Assembly (NCBI GenBank): GCA_003516865.1
Contig: DPBR01000064.1
Coordinates: 9,121-34,650 of the forward strand
Source: Oscillospiraceae bacterium
Lineage (GTDB): Bacteria > Bacillota > Clostridia > Oscillospirales > Ruminococcaceae
Direction: 5' to 3'
Length of the DNA stretch: 25,530 nt
Shown here: one piece after another, positions 6,426 through 14,887 of the stretch
Numbering within the stretch: the stretch's first letter is position 1
Layout of the letters: each line of letters begins with the position of its first letter
The notes under the pieces: generated by a model
Database searches by the model: none
What the model saw: the letters and a program-made list of their open reading frames with translations, nothing else
What the model was told of the DNA's origin: nothing
Translations under genes and position numbers: made by a program

Positions 6426-8156
6426 ATGAAAAAAATGATGCTCGGAAACGAAGCGGCTGCCCGCGGTCTTTACGAAGCGGGAGTTCGCGTGATTTCGTCT
6501 TATCCCGGAACTCCCTCGACCGAAATTACCGAATTTGCCGCGAAGTATGACGAAATGTACTGCGAATGGGCGCCCAACGAAAAGGTTGCCGCGGAAGTCG
6601 CTTTCGGCGCTTCACTCAGAGGCGCGCGTTCTGCGTGCGCGATGAAGCACGTTGGACTGAACGTTGCGGCAGATCCGCTTTTCACGCTCTCTTACACGGG
6701 CGTTACGGGCGGAATGGTGCTTTTTGTCGCGGACGACCCCGCAATGCACTCTTCCCAGAACGAACAGGATTCCAGACACTATGCCATCGCCGCGAAAGTG
6801 CCGATGCTTGAGCCGTCCGACTCCGTTGAGGCTAAGGATTTCGTCAAGGAAGCGTATGAGATTTCGGAGAAGTTCGATACCCCAGTTATCGTGAGAATGT
6901 GCACGAGGATAGCTCACTGCCAGTGCGCCGTTGAGCTTGAGGAACGCCGCGAAGTTTCCGTTCGCGAATACACGAAAAATCCGCAGAAATACATAATGGC
7001 GCCCGCAAATGCAATTAAGCGCCACCCGTTCGTTGAAGAACGCACAAGAAAACTCGTTGAATTCGGTGAAACTTCTCCGCTTAACCGCGTTGAAAAGGGC
7101 TCTTCCGACGAAATGGGAATTATCTGCGCGGGAACGTGCTATCAGTACGTCAAGGAAGTTTTCGGGGACAGCGTTTCCGTACTTAAACTCGGTCTTGTGA
7201 ACCCGCTTCCCGAAAAGCTTATCCGCGATTTCGCCGCTTCCGTGAAGAAAGTTTACGTTATCGAGGAGCTTGACGGCATCATTGAGCAGCATCTCAACAA
7301 CCTCGGCGTTCCCTGCACGGGAAAAGAGATGTTCCCGCCTATCGGGGAGTTCAATCAGGCGACAATACGCGCGGCTTTCGGTCTGCCGCAGCCCGAAACC
7401 GTTTCCGTCGACTCGGTTATTCCCGTTCGTCCTCCCGTTATGTGCGCGGGCTGCCCGCACCGCGGTCTGTTTTACACCCTCGCGAAGAACAAAATCACCG
7501 CGCTCGGCGATATCGGCTGCTATACCCTTGGAAGCGCAGCGCCGCTTTTTGTGCTCGATTCAACGCTCTGTATGGGCGCTTCAATTTCCGGTCTGCACGG
7601 CTTCAACAAGGTCGGCGGCAAGGAGTCGGAAAAGAACTCTGTCTGCGTTATCGGCGACTCGACGTTTATGCACTCCGGTATGACGGGGCTTGTAAATATC
7701 GCGTATAACGCTTCAAATTCGACCGTTATTATCCTCGACAACTCCATTACCGGTATGACGGGTCATCAGCAGAACCCCACGACAGGCTACAACATCAAGG
7801 GCGAACCCGCGGCAGCCGTTAATCTTGAGGAGCTTTGTCACGCAATCGGCATAAAGAGAGTGCGCGTCGTAGACCCGTATAACCTCAAGCAGTGCGATGA
7901 AGCAATCAAGGAGGAACTCGCCGCGGAAGAACCTTCCGTTATCATCTCGCGCAGACCTTGTATGCTCCTCAAATACGTCAAGCCGAAGCCCGCGCTCAAA
8001 ATCAATCCCGAAAAGTGCGTCGGCTGCAAGATGTGTATGAAGCTCGGATGTCCCGCAATCAGCATTAAGGACAAAAAGGCGTTTATCGACCCCACTCAGT
8101 GCGTAGGCTGCGCAGTCTGCGAGCAGCTCTGCAAGGTCGGCGCTATCGAGGCTTAA
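6426..8156 (+). CDS. iorA: Indolepyruvate:ferredoxin oxidoreductase, alpha subunit
   Basis: This 576-residue protein has the full IorA order. The N-terminal pyrimidine-binding domain contains SSYPGTPSTEITE. A central domain follows, then the thiamine diphosphate domain with MCAGCPHRG (about 340), GDIGCYTLG (about 361) and GDSTFMHSG...NIAYN (about 409). At the C-terminus are two [4Fe-4S] ferredoxin motifs, CVGCKMCMKLGCP (about 530) and CVGCAVCEQLCKVG (about 559); the first lacks the standard CxxCxxCxxxCP spacing by one residue, as is common in IOR. With IorB it decarboxylates arylpyruvates to arylacetyl-CoA while reducing ferredoxin, and can run in reverse for aromatic amino acid synthesis. 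AAGGAG lies 9 bases before the ATG. It sits between the symporter and iorB. Confidence 0.96.
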   Translation: MKKMMLGNEAAARGLYEAGVRVISSYPGTPSTEITEFAAKYDEMYCEWAPNEKVAAEVAFGASLRGARSACAMKHVGLNVAADPLFTLSYTGVTGGMVLFVADDPAMHSSQNEQDSRHYAIAAKVPMLEPSDSVEAKDFVKEAYEISEKFDTPVIVRMCTRIAHCQCAVELEERREVSVREYTKNPQKYIMAPANAIKRHPFVEERTRKLVEFGETSPLNRVEKGSSDEMGIICAGTCYQYVKEVFGDSVSVLKLGLVNPLPEKLIRDFAASVKKVYVIEELDGIIEQHLNNLGVPCTGKEMFPPIGEFNQATIRAAFGLPQPETVSVDSVIPVRPPVMCAGCPHRGLFYTLAKNKITALGDIGCYTLGSAAPLFVLDSTLCMGASISGLHGFNKVGGKESEKNSVCVIGDSTFMHSGMTGLVNIAYNASNSTVIILDNSITGMTGHQQNPTTGYNIKGEPAAAVNLEELCHAIGIKRVRVVDPYNLKQCDEAIKEELAAEEPSVIISRRPCMLLKYVKPKPALKINPEKCVGCKMCMKLGCPAISIKDKKAFIDPTQCVGCAVCEQLCKVGAIEA

Positions 8157-8174
8157 CGGAGGAGGTATGTTGAT

Positions 8175-8747
8175 ATGGAAACTAAAAATGTAATGATAGT
8201 CGGCGTCGGCGGTCAGGGAAGCCTGCTCGCAAGCAAGCTCCTCGGTTATATTCTCACCGAGGAGGGCTATGACGTTAAAGTAAGCGAAGTTCACGGTATG
8301 AGCCAGAGAGGCGGCTCGGTTGTTACATACGTCCGCTATGGCGACAAGGTTTATTCGCCGGTTGTCGCGGCGGGTGAAGCCGATTTTATCGTGTCTTTCG
8401 AGAAAATCGAGGCTGCGCGCTATGCTTCTCACCTCAAAAAGGACGGAAAAATCGTCGTAAATATCCAGCAGATTGACCCGATGCCCGTTATCACGGGAGC
8501 GGCGGAATATCCCGAAAACGTTCTTGAGGAGCTTAAGGCGAAGGGCGTTTTCGTCGACGAAATCGACGCGCTTTCCCTCGCGGCGGAAGCGGGAAGTTCA
8601 AAGGCGGTTAATATCGTCCTTATGGGCAGACTTTCAAAGTATTTCGGAATCGACAAGGAAAAGTGGCTTTCGGCTATAGAAAAGCTCGTTAAGCCGCAGT
8701 TTGTCGAGATTAACAAAAAAGCCTTTGAGCTTGGATTTTCATCTTAA
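8175..8747 (+). CDS. iorB: Indolepyruvate:ferredoxin oxidoreductase, beta subunit
   Basis: This 190-residue protein belongs to the pyruvate/ketoisovalerate oxidoreductase gamma-type domain. It opens with NVMIVGVGGQGSLLASKLLG, continues with the VSEVHGMSQRGGSVVTYVRYG motif and has the TAEYPEN-like segment (ITGAAEYPEN) typical of IorB. It is the partner of IorA in the 2-oxoacid ferredoxin oxidoreductase complex. A strong GGAGGAGG site precedes it. An ATG at 8167 is out of frame, so ATG 8175 is the start. The gap to iorA is 18 bases and to the ligase gene 23 bases, so all are one transcript. Confidence 0.96.
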   Translation: METKNVMIVGVGGQGSLLASKLLGYILTEEGYDVKVSEVHGMSQRGGSVVTYVRYGDKVYSPVVAAGEADFIVSFEKIEAARYASHLKKDGKIVVNIQQIDPMPVITGAAEYPENVLEELKAKGVFVDEIDALSLAAEAGSSKAVNIVLMGRLSKYFGIDKEKWLSAIEKLVKPQFVEINKKAFELGFSS

Positions 8748-8770
8748 TCGTTCAGGAGGTTTAAAGCAAA

Positions 8771-10078
8771 ATGCCAAACTATTTTCAGCCCGAAATCGAA
8801 ACGGCGTCCCGCGAGAAAATTCTTGATATCCAGAATGAGAAAATCGTAAAGCAGGTTCGCCACGTTTACGATAACGTGAAGTATTACCGCAAACTTATGG
8901 ACGCTCAGGGCGTTTCCCCCGATGATATCAGGAGCGTTGACGATATCAAAAAGCTTCCTTTCCTCTCGAAAGAGGATTTGCGTATCGCTTATCCATACGG
9001 TCTGCTCGGAACCGACCTCAAGAACTGCGTCCGTATCCACTCGACGTCGGGTACTACGGGAAAGCGCGTTGTCGCATTCTACACGCAGCACGATATCGAC
9101 CTCTGGGAGGAGTGCTGCGCGAGAGCGATTGTCGCTGCGGGAGGTTCAGGCGACGACGTTTGCCAGGTTTGCTATGGCTATGGTTTGTTTACGGGCGGTT
9201 CGGGACTTCACGGCGGCTCGCATAAGGTGGGCTGTCTTACGCTTCCGATGTCCTCCGGCAACACAGAGCGCCAAATTCAGTTTATGATGGACCTCGGCGC
9301 GACTATCCTCTGCTGCACGCCCTCGTATGCCGCTTATCTCGGCGAATCCCTCGCGGAAGCGGGCTATAAGCCCGAAGATAACAAGCTTAAAGCGGGTATC
9401 TTCGGCGCGGAGCCTTGGACGGAGGAAATGCGCAGAAGTATCGAAAAGAGCCTCGGAATCAAGGCTTACGATATCTACGGTCTTACGGAAACAAGCGGTC
9501 CCGGCGTCGCTTTCGAGTGTGAGGCGCAGAACGGTATGCACATAAACGAGGACCATTTCTACGCGGAAATCATCGACCCCGATACCGGCGAGGTTCTCCC
9601 CGACGGCGAAAAGGGCGAACTTGTGTTCACTTCGCTCGATAAGGAAGCGTTTCCGCTTCTGCGGTACAGAACGCGCGATATCTGCGTTCTTTCGCGCGAA
9701 AAGTGCTCGTGCGGACGCACTCATGTCAAAATGAGCAAGCCTATGGGCAGAAGCGACGATATGATGATTATTCGCGGCGTTAACGTGTTCCCAAGCCAGA
9801 TTGAAGCCGTTCTTCTCAAGGAAGGCTATCCGCCGAATTATCAGATTATCGTTGACCGCGTAAACAACAGCGATACGCTCGACATTGTGGTTGAGCTTCC
9901 TCCCGAACAGTTCTCGGATAAGGTAAGCGATATCCAGATTAAGGAAAAGAACCTCGAAACCGCGATGAGAACTATGCTCGGAATAGGTCCGAAGGTTCAT
10001 CTCGTTCCTCCGCACTCCATTGAGCGAAGCGAGGGCAAGGCAAAGAGAATTATCGACAAGCGCAAGCTGCACGATTGA
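8771..10078 (+). CDS. paaK: Phenylacetate-CoA ligase (AMP-forming)
   Basis: This 435-residue adenylate-forming enzyme is of normal PaaK length. Visible motifs are IHSTSGTTGKRVV (P-loop, about residue 90), a central YGYGLFTGGSGLHGG segment, YDIYGLTETSGPG (about 235), LLRYRTRDIC (about 296) and the C-terminal hinge GRSDDMMIIRGVNVFPSQIE, followed by the small C-terminal domain. It converts phenylacetate, and probably other arylacetates, plus ATP and CoA to arylacetyl-CoA, AMP and PPi. A cysteine pair (CSCG) near 312 is common in clostridial members. It lies directly after iorAB, whose product or substrate is the same arylacetyl-CoA, and before a tandem-ACT protein. AGGAGG lies about 12 bases before the ATG. 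Confidence 0.95.
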   Translation: MPNYFQPEIETASREKILDIQNEKIVKQVRHVYDNVKYYRKLMDAQGVSPDDIRSVDDIKKLPFLSKEDLRIAYPYGLLGTDLKNCVRIHSTSGTTGKRVVAFYTQHDIDLWEECCARAIVAAGGSGDDVCQVCYGYGLFTGGSGLHGGSHKVGCLTLPMSSGNTERQIQFMMDLGATILCCTPSYAAYLGESLAEAGYKPEDNKLKAGIFGAEPWTEEMRRSIEKSLGIKAYDIYGLTETSGPGVAFECEAQNGMHINEDHFYAEIIDPDTGEVLPDGEKGELVFTSLDKEAFPLLRYRTRDICVLSREKCSCGRTHVKMSKPMGRSDDMMIIRGVNVFPSQIEAVLLKEGYPPNYQIIVDRVNNSDTLDIVVELPPEQFSDKVSDIQIKEKNLETAMRTMLGIGPKVHLVPPHSIERSEGKAKRIIDKRKLHD

Positions 10079-10093
10079 CGAAAGGAGCAGACT

Positions 10094-10522
10094 ATGGCTG
10101 TTAAACAACTGACCGCTTTTATCGAAAACCGCCCCGGAAAACTTAAAAGTATGGTTGAGGCGATTTCCGGCGCAGAAGTAAATATCCGCGCTATGAGCAT
10201 CGCCGATACAAAGGATTTCGGAATCCTCAGAATTATCGTTTCCGATACCGAAAAGGCAAAAACGGCGCTTTCCGCTTGCTGTATGACCTCGGTTATCGAC
10301 GTTATCGCGGTGAAAATGACCGATAAGGCGGGTTCGCTTGCGGAAATCCTCGGCGTTCTCGACAGCGCAGGCATAAATATCGACTATATGTACGCGTTTA
10401 CCGCTCCCGCGGACAAGGGAGCTTACGTCGTTATCAGAGTAGACGACAACGCTTCAGCGGAAAAAGTTTTAAGCGAACACGGAATTAAAACCCTCACGGA
10501 CGCGGAACTTGAAGCGTTCTGA
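10094..10522 (+). CDS. Tandem ACT-domain protein, likely aromatic amino acid sensor
   Basis: This 142-residue protein consists of two ACT domains. The first (about 1-68) begins KQLTAFIENRPGKLKSMVEAI, and the second (about 70-140) reads AVKMTDKAGSLAEILGVLDSAGINIDYMYAF. ACT domains bind amino acids and act allosterically; small stand-alone ACT proteins are repeatedly found beside PaaK and IorAB in clostridia and archaea. There is no catalytic or DNA-binding domain, so it presumably modulates a partner protein, perhaps the ligase or oxidoreductase, in response to Phe, Tyr or Trp. AAAGGAG precedes the ATG by 8 bases. It is the last gene of the operon and is followed by an intrinsic terminator. 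Confidence 0.9.
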   Translation: MAVKQLTAFIENRPGKLKSMVEAISGAEVNIRAMSIADTKDFGILRIIVSDTEKAKTALSACCMTSVIDVIAVKMTDKAGSLAEILGVLDSAGINIDYMYAFTAPADKGAYVVIRVDDNASAEKVLSEHGIKTLTDAELEAF

Positions 10523-10542
10523 GCTGTTTTCAATACGTCGGA

Positions 10543-10568
10543 CGGCAAATCTTCGGGTTTGCCGTTTT
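10543..10568 (+). terminator. Terminator of the symporter-iorAB-paaK-ACT operon
   Basis: CGGCAAA and TTTGCCG enclose an 8-base loop and are followed by TTTT. It lies 20 bases after the ACT-protein stop and just before the next promoter. Confidence 0.75.
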
Positions 10569-10573
10569 CGCTG

Positions 10574-10602
10574 TTGACAATTGAGGGGTAATGTGTTAAA
10601 AT
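10574..10602 (+). promoter_or_regulatory. Sigma-A promoter of the EAL/FIST operon
   Basis: TTGACA (10574-10579), 17-bp spacer, TAAAAT (10597-10602). Transcription should start near 10609, which makes ATG 10637 the best start for the gene. Confidence 0.8.
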
Positions 10603-10636
10603 ATATATAACTATATTGATGAAAAGAAGTGTGATT

Positions 10637-12319
10637 ATGGAACAATCGCAAAATCTCGCGCTTTCGCGGCTGTTTGAGAACGTTTTTTCCCTCAGACCGA
10701 AAAGCTTTGAGGAATATAACCGTATGGTCGGCTCTGCGGCGCAGAGGTTTCTTGAGCTGTTCGGAGCGGTCAGCGCGGATTTCACCGTTTCCGTTCCCTC
10801 AAATCTTCCGTTCCCCGAAAACGTTCCCGGCAGCGGAACGCTTTTCGGCAGCCAAAATCGCTCAATCTCCTCGCTTAGGCTTCAATATTTTTTCGACAGA
10901 GGCGGTCTGATTGTGTTCACAATCGGCTTTGAGGACGGGAAAACGCTTTCCGCGGACGAGCGCTCGGCTGTAAACGCGGCTTTCGGCTGCTTTTCGCGTA
11001 TCCTTGAGGACGTCATAACAGCGAATACATACAAAAAGCTGCCGATGGTCGACCCCGTTACCAAAATGGCGACAATGAACGCTTTTATGCAATTTGTCGG
11101 TATGCTCACCGCAACGGGCAGAGCGAGCGATTATACCGCGTTTTTCTTCAATATCAAGAACTTCAAGTCCATTCACAAATCGCTCTCCTATATCGAGGGA
11201 ACGGCGCTTTTGATAAAATACTGCAGAACCGTTGCGGATGCCCTCGCAAGAAACGAAATGATTGCAAGGCTTGGCGGCGATAATTTCGCCGTGCTTGTTC
11301 TCGACGAGCACAGGGACTATTTCATCAACCTCATTCAGAATGTCGTTGTAAAATTCCAAAAAGACGACCGTATGCTTTCGTTTGTTTTCGGCGCGACAGT
11401 CGGCGTTTGCAAGCTCACCGACGAGGCAAACCCCGGCGACGTTATGATGCATATTACAACGGCTTATCAGGCGGCGCGAGAAAAACACGCCGTTATGAGC
11501 TATTACGACAAGAAAACGGGCGTTGAAATTATGGAAAGAAAAATCATTCTTTCCAAGTTTTATAAGGCGATAAGCCGGAACGAATTTTTCGTTATGTATC
11601 AGCCGAAAGTCGACCTCAAAACAAGAACTCTCGGCGGCGCGGAAGCCCTTGTGCGCTGGAAGCACGGCGAGGGGTTCATTATGCCGGGAAGATTCATCTC
11701 GGTTCTCGAAAAAGACGGCTGTATCTGCGCGCTCGATTTTTATATGCTCGACAGAGTTTGCACTTTTCAGAGAAAACTTATCGGCGAGGGAATTAATCCC
11801 GTTAAGATTTCCGTCAACTTCTCAAAGCGTCACCTTTCTAACAACAAGCTTGTCGAAGAAATCATCGAGGTTATCGATAGGAACGACGTTCCGCACGAAC
11901 TTATCGAAATTGAACTCACCGAAAGCGAGGATTATCACGACCAGGGCGTTATGAAGGATATCGTCAACGAGCTGAACGCGCTCGGCGTTAAAACCTCGAT
12001 TGACGACTTTGGAACGGGCTATTCTTCGCTCAGTATGCTGAATTTGCTTCAGCTTGACGAACTCAAAATCGACAAGAGCTTTATCCCGAAATCTCTCGAC
12101 GACGATAAAAGCAAGTGTATGATTATGCTTCGCGGAGTCGTTAACCTCGCGAAAGACCTTGGACTGAAAATTGTCGCGGAGGGCGTCGAAACGCCGGAAC
12201 AGCTTGCGGTTATCGAGAAATTGGGCTGCGATATGGTTCAGGGATATATCTTTGATAAGCCGCTCACGGAGGACGATTTTATCGGCAGAATAAACCGGCG
12301 GGTCTATGAGGGCGTGTAA
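10637..12319 (+). CDS. Cyclic-di-GMP phosphodiesterase with degenerate GGDEF and intact EAL domain
   Basis: This protein of about 560 residues has no membrane segment. An N-terminal region of about 130 residues is unrecognised and could be a divergent sensor. A GGDEF-like domain (about 135-290) has GGDNF in place of GGDEF, so cyclase activity is unlikely. The EAL domain (about 300-550) keeps the catalytic set: EALVRW, the Asn in SVNFS, Glu in IELTES, the Asp pair in SIDDFGTGYSS, Lys in LKIDKSF, Glu in AEGVET and VQGY. It should hydrolyse c-di-GMP to pGpG. ATG 10637 with AAAAGAAG 7 bases upstream is preferred; ATG 10619 would leave almost no leader. The FIST gene follows after 12 bases, so the two probably act together. 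Confidence 0.9.
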   Translation: MEQSQNLALSRLFENVFSLRPKSFEEYNRMVGSAAQRFLELFGAVSADFTVSVPSNLPFPENVPGSGTLFGSQNRSISSLRLQYFFDRGGLIVFTIGFEDGKTLSADERSAVNAAFGCFSRILEDVITANTYKKLPMVDPVTKMATMNAFMQFVGMLTATGRASDYTAFFFNIKNFKSIHKSLSYIEGTALLIKYCRTVADALARNEMIARLGGDNFAVLVLDEHRDYFINLIQNVVVKFQKDDRMLSFVFGATVGVCKLTDEANPGDVMMHITTAYQAAREKHAVMSYYDKKTGVEIMERKIILSKFYKAISRNEFFVMYQPKVDLKTRTLGGAEALVRWKHGEGFIMPGRFISVLEKDGCICALDFYMLDRVCTFQRKLIGEGINPVKISVNFSKRHLSNNKLVEEIIEVIDRNDVPHELIEIELTESEDYHDQGVMKDIVNELNALGVKTSIDDFGTGYSSLSMLNLLQLDELKIDKSFIPKSLDDDKSKCMIMLRGVVNLAKDLGLKIVAEGVETPEQLAVIEKLGCDMVQGYIFDKPLTEDDFIGRINRRVYEGV

Positions 12320-12331
12320 AGGAGAGGAACT

Positions 12332-13450
12332 ATGATTAAATGTTCTTTCGGCGTCGGCAGACGCGCGGATAATCCAAAAGATTGCGTTGAGGAAGCGGTT
12401 AAGGACTTCCGAAATCCCGCCGTTATCTTCTTTTTTTCCGGTCAGAAGCACTTTCGCGAATATGCCCGCTTTATAAACGAAATGTTTCCGAAAACAATCT
12501 GTATGGGCTGCTCGGCTCACCACTCAATCGACTGTTCGGGATTTGAGGAGGACGTTCTCAAGGCGGTCACGATTGAGGAGGGCGTAATCTGCTCCGCGGG
12601 CGTTATCGAAAACGCTGACAACCTCGCGCTTGAATATGCCGATGGAGTTCGCCGGTGCCTGAACGAGGTCGGCGAACCGCATAACACGGTCTGCGTCGAA
12701 TTTACCGTTTCCTATAAACGCGCGGAGGAATATGCGCTTATGGCGCTTAACAGCGTGCTTTTGAGGAACGAAATACCCATTATAGGCGGTTCCGCTTCGA
12801 ATACCGATAAAATCGGAGAGTCCGAGGAATCGTTTGTTTCGCTTAACGGTGAAATCTACCCGAACGGCTGCGTTTATGCGATTATTCACAATATAGGCGG
12901 AAAAATTCTCCTTTGCCGCGAAAATATCTACGAGCCGCTTACCGGAAACAGCTTCACCGCAACCAAAGCCAACGCTGTTACCAGAACGGTTTTGACATAT
13001 AACGACAGGCAGGCGGCGGAGGTTTATGCGGAGGAACTCGGCGTTCCCAAAGAGGATATCGGAAAGTACTTTTTCAGCAACCCTATGGGCAAACCCGAGG
13101 GCGACGAGGTTTACGTCACGGCTATTCAGAACGAGGGCATAAACGGAAGTCTGAAGCACCTCGCGCGTATCTATGAGGGAACGAATATGATGGTGATGAA
13201 AGAGGGCGATTTCCGCTCTATTTCCGCGAACACGATAAAGGGCGTTCTCAGAGAGATTGAAAATCCGTCGCTCGTTATGATATTCAACTGCCTTGCGAGA
13301 ACGATTCTTTTCGAGAAAGAAAATTATCTCGATGAATACAGCGCAATGCTTGCAAAGGCTTTTCCGAGGTCAATCGGATTTTCCTGTATGAGCGAGCAGC
13401 TCGGAACCAAAAATCTTAATCACACAATGCTTCTCGCCGTTTTTGAGTGA
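12332..13450 (+). CDS. FIST domain ligand-sensing protein
   Basis: This 372-residue soluble protein matches FIST_N plus FIST_C. The N-terminal part carries VIFFFSGQKHF and the turn MGCSAHHSI, followed by a GVIENAD segment and the IPIIGGSASN motif. The C-terminal part has VTAIQNEGINGSL and ends with the FNCLARTILF and GFSCMSEQLG stretches typical of FIST_C. FIST proteins are predicted sensors of small ligands such as amino acids and are often linked to signalling domains. Here the domain is free-standing and sits 12 bases after a c-di-GMP phosphodiesterase, with AAAGGAG before its ATG, so it may supply the input for that enzyme. The ligand is unknown. Confidence 0.85.
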   Translation: MIKCSFGVGRRADNPKDCVEEAVKDFRNPAVIFFFSGQKHFREYARFINEMFPKTICMGCSAHHSIDCSGFEEDVLKAVTIEEGVICSAGVIENADNLALEYADGVRRCLNEVGEPHNTVCVEFTVSYKRAEEYALMALNSVLLRNEIPIIGGSASNTDKIGESEESFVSLNGEIYPNGCVYAIIHNIGGKILLCRENIYEPLTGNSFTATKANAVTRTVLTYNDRQAAEVYAEELGVPKEDIGKYFFSNPMGKPEGDEVYVTAIQNEGINGSLKHLARIYEGTNMMVMKEGDFRSISANTIKGVLREIENPSLVMIFNCLARTILFEKENYLDEYSAMLAKAFPRSIGFSCMSEQLGTKNLNHTMLLAVFE

Positions 13451-13462
13451 AAATATTTGACA

Positions 13463-13493
13463 AGCCGAAGCTCCCGAAATCGGGAGCTTTTTC
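13463..13493 (+). terminator. Terminator of the EAL/FIST operon
   Basis: AGCTCCCG (13469-13476), a 4-base loop and CGGGAGCT (13481-13488) form a perfect 8-bp stem followed by TTTT. The stem can be extended by CCGA/TCGG outside. Confidence 0.88.
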
Positions 13494-13515
13494 GGTGAAT
13501 TATACGGGAAAATCG

Positions 13516-13544
13516 TTGACAAGAACGGCGTTTTGTGGTACAAT
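13516..13544 (+). promoter_or_regulatory. Sigma-A promoter of the kinase cluster
   Basis: TTGACA (13516-13521), 17-bp spacer, TACAAT (13539-13544), 37 bases upstream of the first start codon. No other promoter or terminator is evident until 17164, which suggests one transcript for four genes. Confidence 0.85.
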
Positions 13545-13580
13545 ATATTGTGAACGTATTGTTAATTCGAGGTGAGGAAA

Positions 13581-14861
13581 ATGGTCTGCGGACGCTGCGG
13601 AAAGGTTTTTGACGAAACAAAACAGGATTACTGCGGCTTTTGCAGAACCGTTCATACCAAAAAAGGCGAGCCTATCCGCGATTTGAAGGGAATTCTCGCC
13701 TATATTACCGAGAAATTCGGCAGCGAAATACTACTCAATCCACGCAGAACAGACGCGCTTATCGCGGATTTCTTCCCGAAAGAATCCGCCGCAAGAAGAC
13801 TCTGCTTCGTTGCGCTTTACGATGGCTGCGCGAGAAAGCTTTTCTCCGTCCGCGAGAAGCCGTTCGAGATGCGCTGCGCGGCTGCGGCTAAATGTATAAA
13901 ATCTCTCCGCGACGAGATAGGATTGAAGGGCAGAATTGCCGCGGAAGCCGTTGAAGCGGTCGGCTGCGCGGTCGGCTGCGAGATTTCGTTCAAAAAGAGC
14001 GAGGTTCTCCCCGCGTCCGAAACCGAATCAAAGAAGAATATCACGGACGCCGCAGAACAATATTCTCTCGGTCGTCATTTTGACCGTATCCACGAGTACG
14101 AAAAGGCGCTTTACTGGTTCGAGAGAGCCGCTTTGCAGGATTACGGCGAGGCTGAGTGCTATATGGGAAGCTATCGGCTTGAGGGGCGCGGCGGTATCCG
14201 GAACGTTGAACAGGCGCGGGAATGGTTTGTGCGCGGCATGGAAAACGGCGTCGCAGAGGCTGAATATATGGTCGGGTATTTCTACGCCGAGGGCATCGCC
14301 TGCAAAATAGACGAGGGAAGAGCTTTCGAGTGCTTCGTAAACGCCGCTAAAAAAGGCTGTGAAAACGCTATAAACATGGTCGCGCTTTGCTATGAAAACG
14401 GCGTTCACGTTGCCCGCGACAAGCAGCTTGCCGATAAATGGCGCAAATTCAAGGCGAATAAGCAGGTTTTCGACGAAACAGCTCCCGAACCGCCCGAACC
14501 TACCCGCGACGACGGCGAGGAGCTTTATCAGAGCGCAAGGCGCTGTCTTGCCGAAAAGGACTTCGAGGGCGCGGCTATGTTCTACAAAAGAGCCGCGGAA
14601 ACGGGACATATCCGCGCGATGTGTTCCTACGGAAAGTGCCTGTACACGGGAAGCGGCACGGTTAAAGACCCCGCGGAGGCTTTTCGCTGGTTCTCGCGCG
14701 CCGCAGACCAAAATTCCCCTATCGCGCAGTATAATCTTGGGGTTATGTATCTCAAGGGAGTTTATGTGGGGAAAGACCTCAGAACGGCTAGGGAATACTT
14801 CTCGAAAGCCGCCGAGAACGGTCACGAGGACGCGGCGAAAATTCTTAGGAAATTGAAGTAA
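13581..14861 (+). CDS. Zinc-ribbon and Sel1-repeat protein
   Basis: This 426-residue protein starts with a zinc ribbon (MVCGRCGK...DYCGFC; two CxxC pairs). Next is a helical domain of about 100 residues (FGSEILLNPRRTDALIADFFP...) seen in clostridial multi-domain proteins but without a name I can give. After that come two blocks of Sel1-like repeats, about residues 155-300 and 310-425, with pattern marks such as KALYWFERAA, EAEYMVGYFYAEG, AFRWFSRAAD and AQYNLGVMYLKG. Sel1 repeats form superhelical scaffolds for protein complexes. The frame opens at GTG 13572, but GAGGTGAGG overlaps that codon, so ATG 13581 is the start. It heads a cluster with a TerY-C-like zinc protein and a protein kinase and could be their scaffold or substrate. 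Confidence 0.85.
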   Translation: MVCGRCGKVFDETKQDYCGFCRTVHTKKGEPIRDLKGILAYITEKFGSEILLNPRRTDALIADFFPKESAARRLCFVALYDGCARKLFSVREKPFEMRCAAAAKCIKSLRDEIGLKGRIAAEAVEAVGCAVGCEISFKKSEVLPASETESKKNITDAAEQYSLGRHFDRIHEYEKALYWFERAALQDYGEAECYMGSYRLEGRGGIRNVEQAREWFVRGMENGVAEAEYMVGYFYAEGIACKIDEGRAFECFVNAAKKGCENAINMVALCYENGVHVARDKQLADKWRKFKANKQVFDETAPEPPEPTRDDGEELYQSARRCLAEKDFEGAAMFYKRAAETGHIRAMCSYGKCLYTGSGTVKDPAEAFRWFSRAADQNSPIAQYNLGVMYLKGVYVGKDLRTAREYFSKAAENGHEDAAKILRKLK

Positions 14862-14887
14862 AATTGATATAAACGGGAGGAAAAACA

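Noticed and set aside
6612..7460. 282-codon minus-strand frame opposite iorA (and similar long frames opposite paaK, the EAL gene and the kinase)
   Set aside because: These are shadows produced by the codon bias of the real genes, with no family features.
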